Shown here piece by piece: positions 5,152-6,907 of a DNA stretch of 6,907 nucleotides (positions within the stretch are counted from its first letter, which is position 1; each line of letters starts with the position of its first letter). A program made the translations under genes and the position numbers. Under the pieces are notes generated by a model, which was given only the letters and a program-made list of their open reading frames with translations, ran no database searches and was not told the DNA's origin. Source of the stretch: Firmicutes bacterium HGW-Firmicutes-10 (GTDB taxonomy: Bacteria; Bacillota_I; Bacilli_A; Erysipelotrichales; Erysipelotrichaceae). Where the stretch lies: positions 1-6,907 of the forward strand of contig PHAF01000098.1 of the NCBI GenBank assembly GCA_002841605.1, given 5' to 3'.

Positions 5152-6357
5152 ATGAATCCCATTGTAATGAAATTTGGCGGTTCTTCTGTTGAAAACATCG
5201 AGAAAATGCAAGCGATCGCACAAAGGATCCAACAAAAGAAAACCGATGGATTCGATGTCGTTGTTGTTGTCTCAGCTATGGGGAAAACGACCAACCAGCT
5301 TCTAGAACTTGCCCGTCAGGCATCCACCAATCCCTCAAAACGCGAGATCGACTTGCTCATCAGTACTGGCGAGCAGGTGTCCATATCTCTTCTCTCCATG
5401 ATCCTAAATGAAAATGGTCAATCATCCATCGGGCTAACCGGATTTCAAGCCGGAATCAAGACCAGCGGATTGCATACCAAAAACAAAATTGAAGATATCG
5501 ATATCGAAAAGGTTGAAAAACACCTAAGAGACGGAAAAATCGTCGTCGTTGCCGGTTTTCAGGGGTTGAATCAAGACGGCGATATCACGACCTTAGGACG
5601 GGGCGGATCGGATACGACCGCTGTAGCCTTAGGCGCAAAACTGAACTGCCGGGTAGAAATTTATACGGATGTTGAAGGAATTTACGGCGTTGATCCTCGT
5701 CTATATCCCAATGCCAAAAAAATTGATATGATCAGTTATGAAGAGATGAAAGAAATGGCTTTTCTGGGAGCGAAAGTCATGGAACCGCGATCGATAGAAA
5801 TCGGTCACCGATTCGCAGTCGAAATCCTTGTCGCATCTGCACATCAAAACACCCCAGGAACACTTATAAAGGAGTTTGATCCATCCATGGAAACAAAAAG
5901 CATCACCGGACTTTCCATCAGCGAACGAGTCATACTCGTATCCATCAATCATTTGCCAAGCCAATCCCGGCACACCGCCGATCTTTTTATCAAGCTTGCC
6001 CAAAATGAAATCAATGTCGATATGATATCCCAGACCAACACGCCAGATGGATTTGTCAACCTTGCTTTTACGGCATCCTCCGAAGATACACATCTGATCA
6101 ATGACGTCCTTACAGAACTTCAAAAAAAATACGATGATGTGATCATCTCAACGGATACAAACATCGTTAAGGTATCGGTGGTCGGCATGGCCATGCGTAC
6201 GCAATCCGGTGTCGCCGCTACCTTATTCGAACTGTTTGCGGCCAATGACATCGATTATAAACTAATCACTACTTCGGAAATCAGCATTTCTTATACGATA
6301 AGCAGTGCCCTAAAGGAAAAAGCGGTTCATTTGATCGCCTCGGCCTTTAACTTATGA
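5152..6357 (+). CDS. lysC: Aspartokinase with two ACT domains (probably lysine-sensitive)
   Basis: Phosphorylates aspartate to 4-phospho-aspartate, the committed step of the aspartate family. The 401-residue protein has a kinase domain (about 1-235) with KFGGSS (7-12), STGEQVS (71-77), the GRGGSD phosphate loop (149-154), YTDVEGIYGVDPR (171-183) and GAKVMEPR (206-213). A regulatory region with two ACT motifs follows (about 255-400), including QSGVAA (351-356) and TTSEISIS (373-380). Length and layout match Bacillus subtilis LysC, so lysine feedback is likely but not proven. The ATG at 5152 has GGAGAG at 5142-5147; an in-frame ATG at 5134 inside lysA is less likely. A second in-frame ATG (codon 246, at 5887) has AAAGGAG at 5868-5874 and may start a separate beta subunit. 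The stop overlaps the dapF start by four bases (ATGA). Confidence 0.96.
   Translation: MNPIVMKFGGSSVENIEKMQAIAQRIQQKKTDGFDVVVVVSAMGKTTNQLLELARQASTNPSKREIDLLISTGEQVSISLLSMILNENGQSSIGLTGFQAGIKTSGLHTKNKIEDIDIEKVEKHLRDGKIVVVAGFQGLNQDGDITTLGRGGSDTTAVALGAKLNCRVEIYTDVEGIYGVDPRLYPNAKKIDMISYEEMKEMAFLGAKVMEPRSIEIGHRFAVEILVASAHQNTPGTLIKEFDPSMETKSITGLSISERVILVSINHLPSQSRHTADLFIKLAQNEINVDMISQTNTPDGFVNLAFTASSEDTHLINDVLTELQKKYDDVIISTDTNIVKVSVVGMAMRTQSGVAATLFELFAANDIDYKLITTSEISISYTISSALKEKAVHLIASAFNL
5868..5889 (+). promoter_or_regulatory. Internal ribosome binding site and start within lysC (putative beta subunit)
   Basis: AAAGGAG at 5868-5874 lies 12 nt before an in-frame ATG at 5887-5889, which is Met246 of LysC. 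Translation from here would give a 156-residue protein made of the two ACT domains. In B. subtilis aspartokinase II, a beta subunit identical to the C-terminal part is made from an in-frame internal start at about this position. The spacing is longer than ideal. Confidence 0.55.
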
Positions 6358-6907
6358 TTCGATTTGAAAAATATCACGGAACAGGAAATGACTTTATCCT
6401 TATCGAACCCCAACTGAACGATTCAAGTTTATTGGCAAAACGTTTATGTGACCGCCATTTCGGTATCGGGGCCGATGGCATTATGATCCCCCATCCCAGC
6501 GATATCGCCGATATCAAAATGGAATACCTCAACAGTGATGGCTCCCCTGCTCCTATGTGCGGAAACGGATTGCGATGCTTTGTGCGCTATTGCCTCAATC
6601 ATGGATTATTAGCCAAAGGACCGCTAACCGTCGAAACAATGGCCGGGATCATTGATGTCGATGCACAGGACGACGCGATTTCACTTAATCTCGGACTTCC
6701 TTTGCTTGATCTGGATAGTAAATACGTTATCGATAATCATGAAGTCGTTATTGAAGGATTGACCCTTCACACATTGTTTCTTGGGACTTTGCATGCCGTC
6801 ATCATCGTCGATGAAACCATTGATATTCAATCATTGGGTGAAAAATTATCTTATCACCCCCGCTTCCCTCAGGCTATCAATGTCAATTTCGTAAACATCC
6901 TGGATCG
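6354..6907 (+). CDS. dapF: Diaminopimelate epimerase, 3' end cut by window
   Basis: Cofactor-independent racemase-type enzyme that converts LL- to meso-diaminopimelate, the substrate of LysA and a cell-wall precursor. The first 184 residues are present; the family usually has about 270-330. Visible motifs are the N-terminal HGTGNDF (8-14), HFGIGADG (35-42), and the first catalytic cysteine Cys69 in MCGNGLRC (68-75), preceded by NSDGS, and RFPQAINVNF (170-179). The second catalytic cysteine region lies beyond the window. The motif normally read as GNPH, whose Asn contacts substrate, is GTLH here (144-147). The ATG overlaps the lysC TGA as ATGA and has no clear ribosome binding site, which points to translational coupling. 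Regulation is shared with lysA and lysC through the lysine riboswitch. Confidence 0.94.
   Translation, partial: MIRFEKYHGTGNDFILIEPQLNDSSLLAKRLCDRHFGIGADGIMIPHPSDIADIKMEYLNSDGSPAPMCGNGLRCFVRYCLNHGLLAKGPLTVETMAGIIDVDAQDDAISLNLGLPLLDLDSKYVIDNHEVVIEGLTLHTLFLGTLHAVIIVDETIDIQSLGEKLSYHPRFPQAINVNFVNILD

Noticed and set aside
5701..6123. Open frame of 140 codons on the minus strand
   Set aside because: It lies wholly inside lysC, antisense; the Cys/Phe/Asp-rich product shows no known motif and no promoter or ribosome binding site was seen.

Overview
The window reads as chromosomal DNA of a low-to-moderate GC Gram-positive bacterium (Bacillota). Three things support this: strong AAGGAG-type ribosome binding sites, a T-box leader and a lysine riboswitch that both end in intrinsic terminators, and a two-ACT-domain aspartokinase of the Bacillus LysC type. 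I cannot place the species. There is no sign of a mobile element, phage, CRISPR array, tRNA or rRNA. The genes form a compact biosynthetic locus.

Left part, minus strand (1-1140): a Dps-family mini-ferritin gene with its own sigma-A-like promoter and intrinsic terminator. Upstream of it on the same strand lies a GrpB-family (UPF0157) gene. The grpB-like gene and the plus-strand genes diverge from about 1090-1245.

Middle part, plus strand (1141-3600): a promoter, a complete T-box leader of about 245 nt, a glutamine-hydrolysing asparagine synthetase (asnB), and a GNAT acetyltransferase of the phosphinothricin/methionine-sulfoximine acetyltransferase type one base after asnB. A hairpin with a U-tract probably ends this unit.

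Right part, plus strand (3600-6907): a promoter with an extended -10, a lysine riboswitch with a terminator, then lysA (diaminopimelate decarboxylase), lysC (aspartokinase) and dapF (diaminopimelate epimerase, cut by the window end). The genes are packed with a 1-nt gap and a 4-nt overlap. lysC encodes the first step, and dapF and lysA the last two steps, of the aspartate-to-lysine DAP pathway, so the operon probably continues with other dap genes beyond the window.

The two plus-strand units draw on the same precursor, aspartate. One makes asparagine under tRNA-charging control; the other makes DAP and lysine under direct lysine control. I found no wholly new system. The points most worth following up are the unclear amino-acid specificity of the T-box, a probable internal start in lysC for a separate regulatory subunit, an altered GNPH motif in DapF, and the coupling of an acetyltransferase to asnB.
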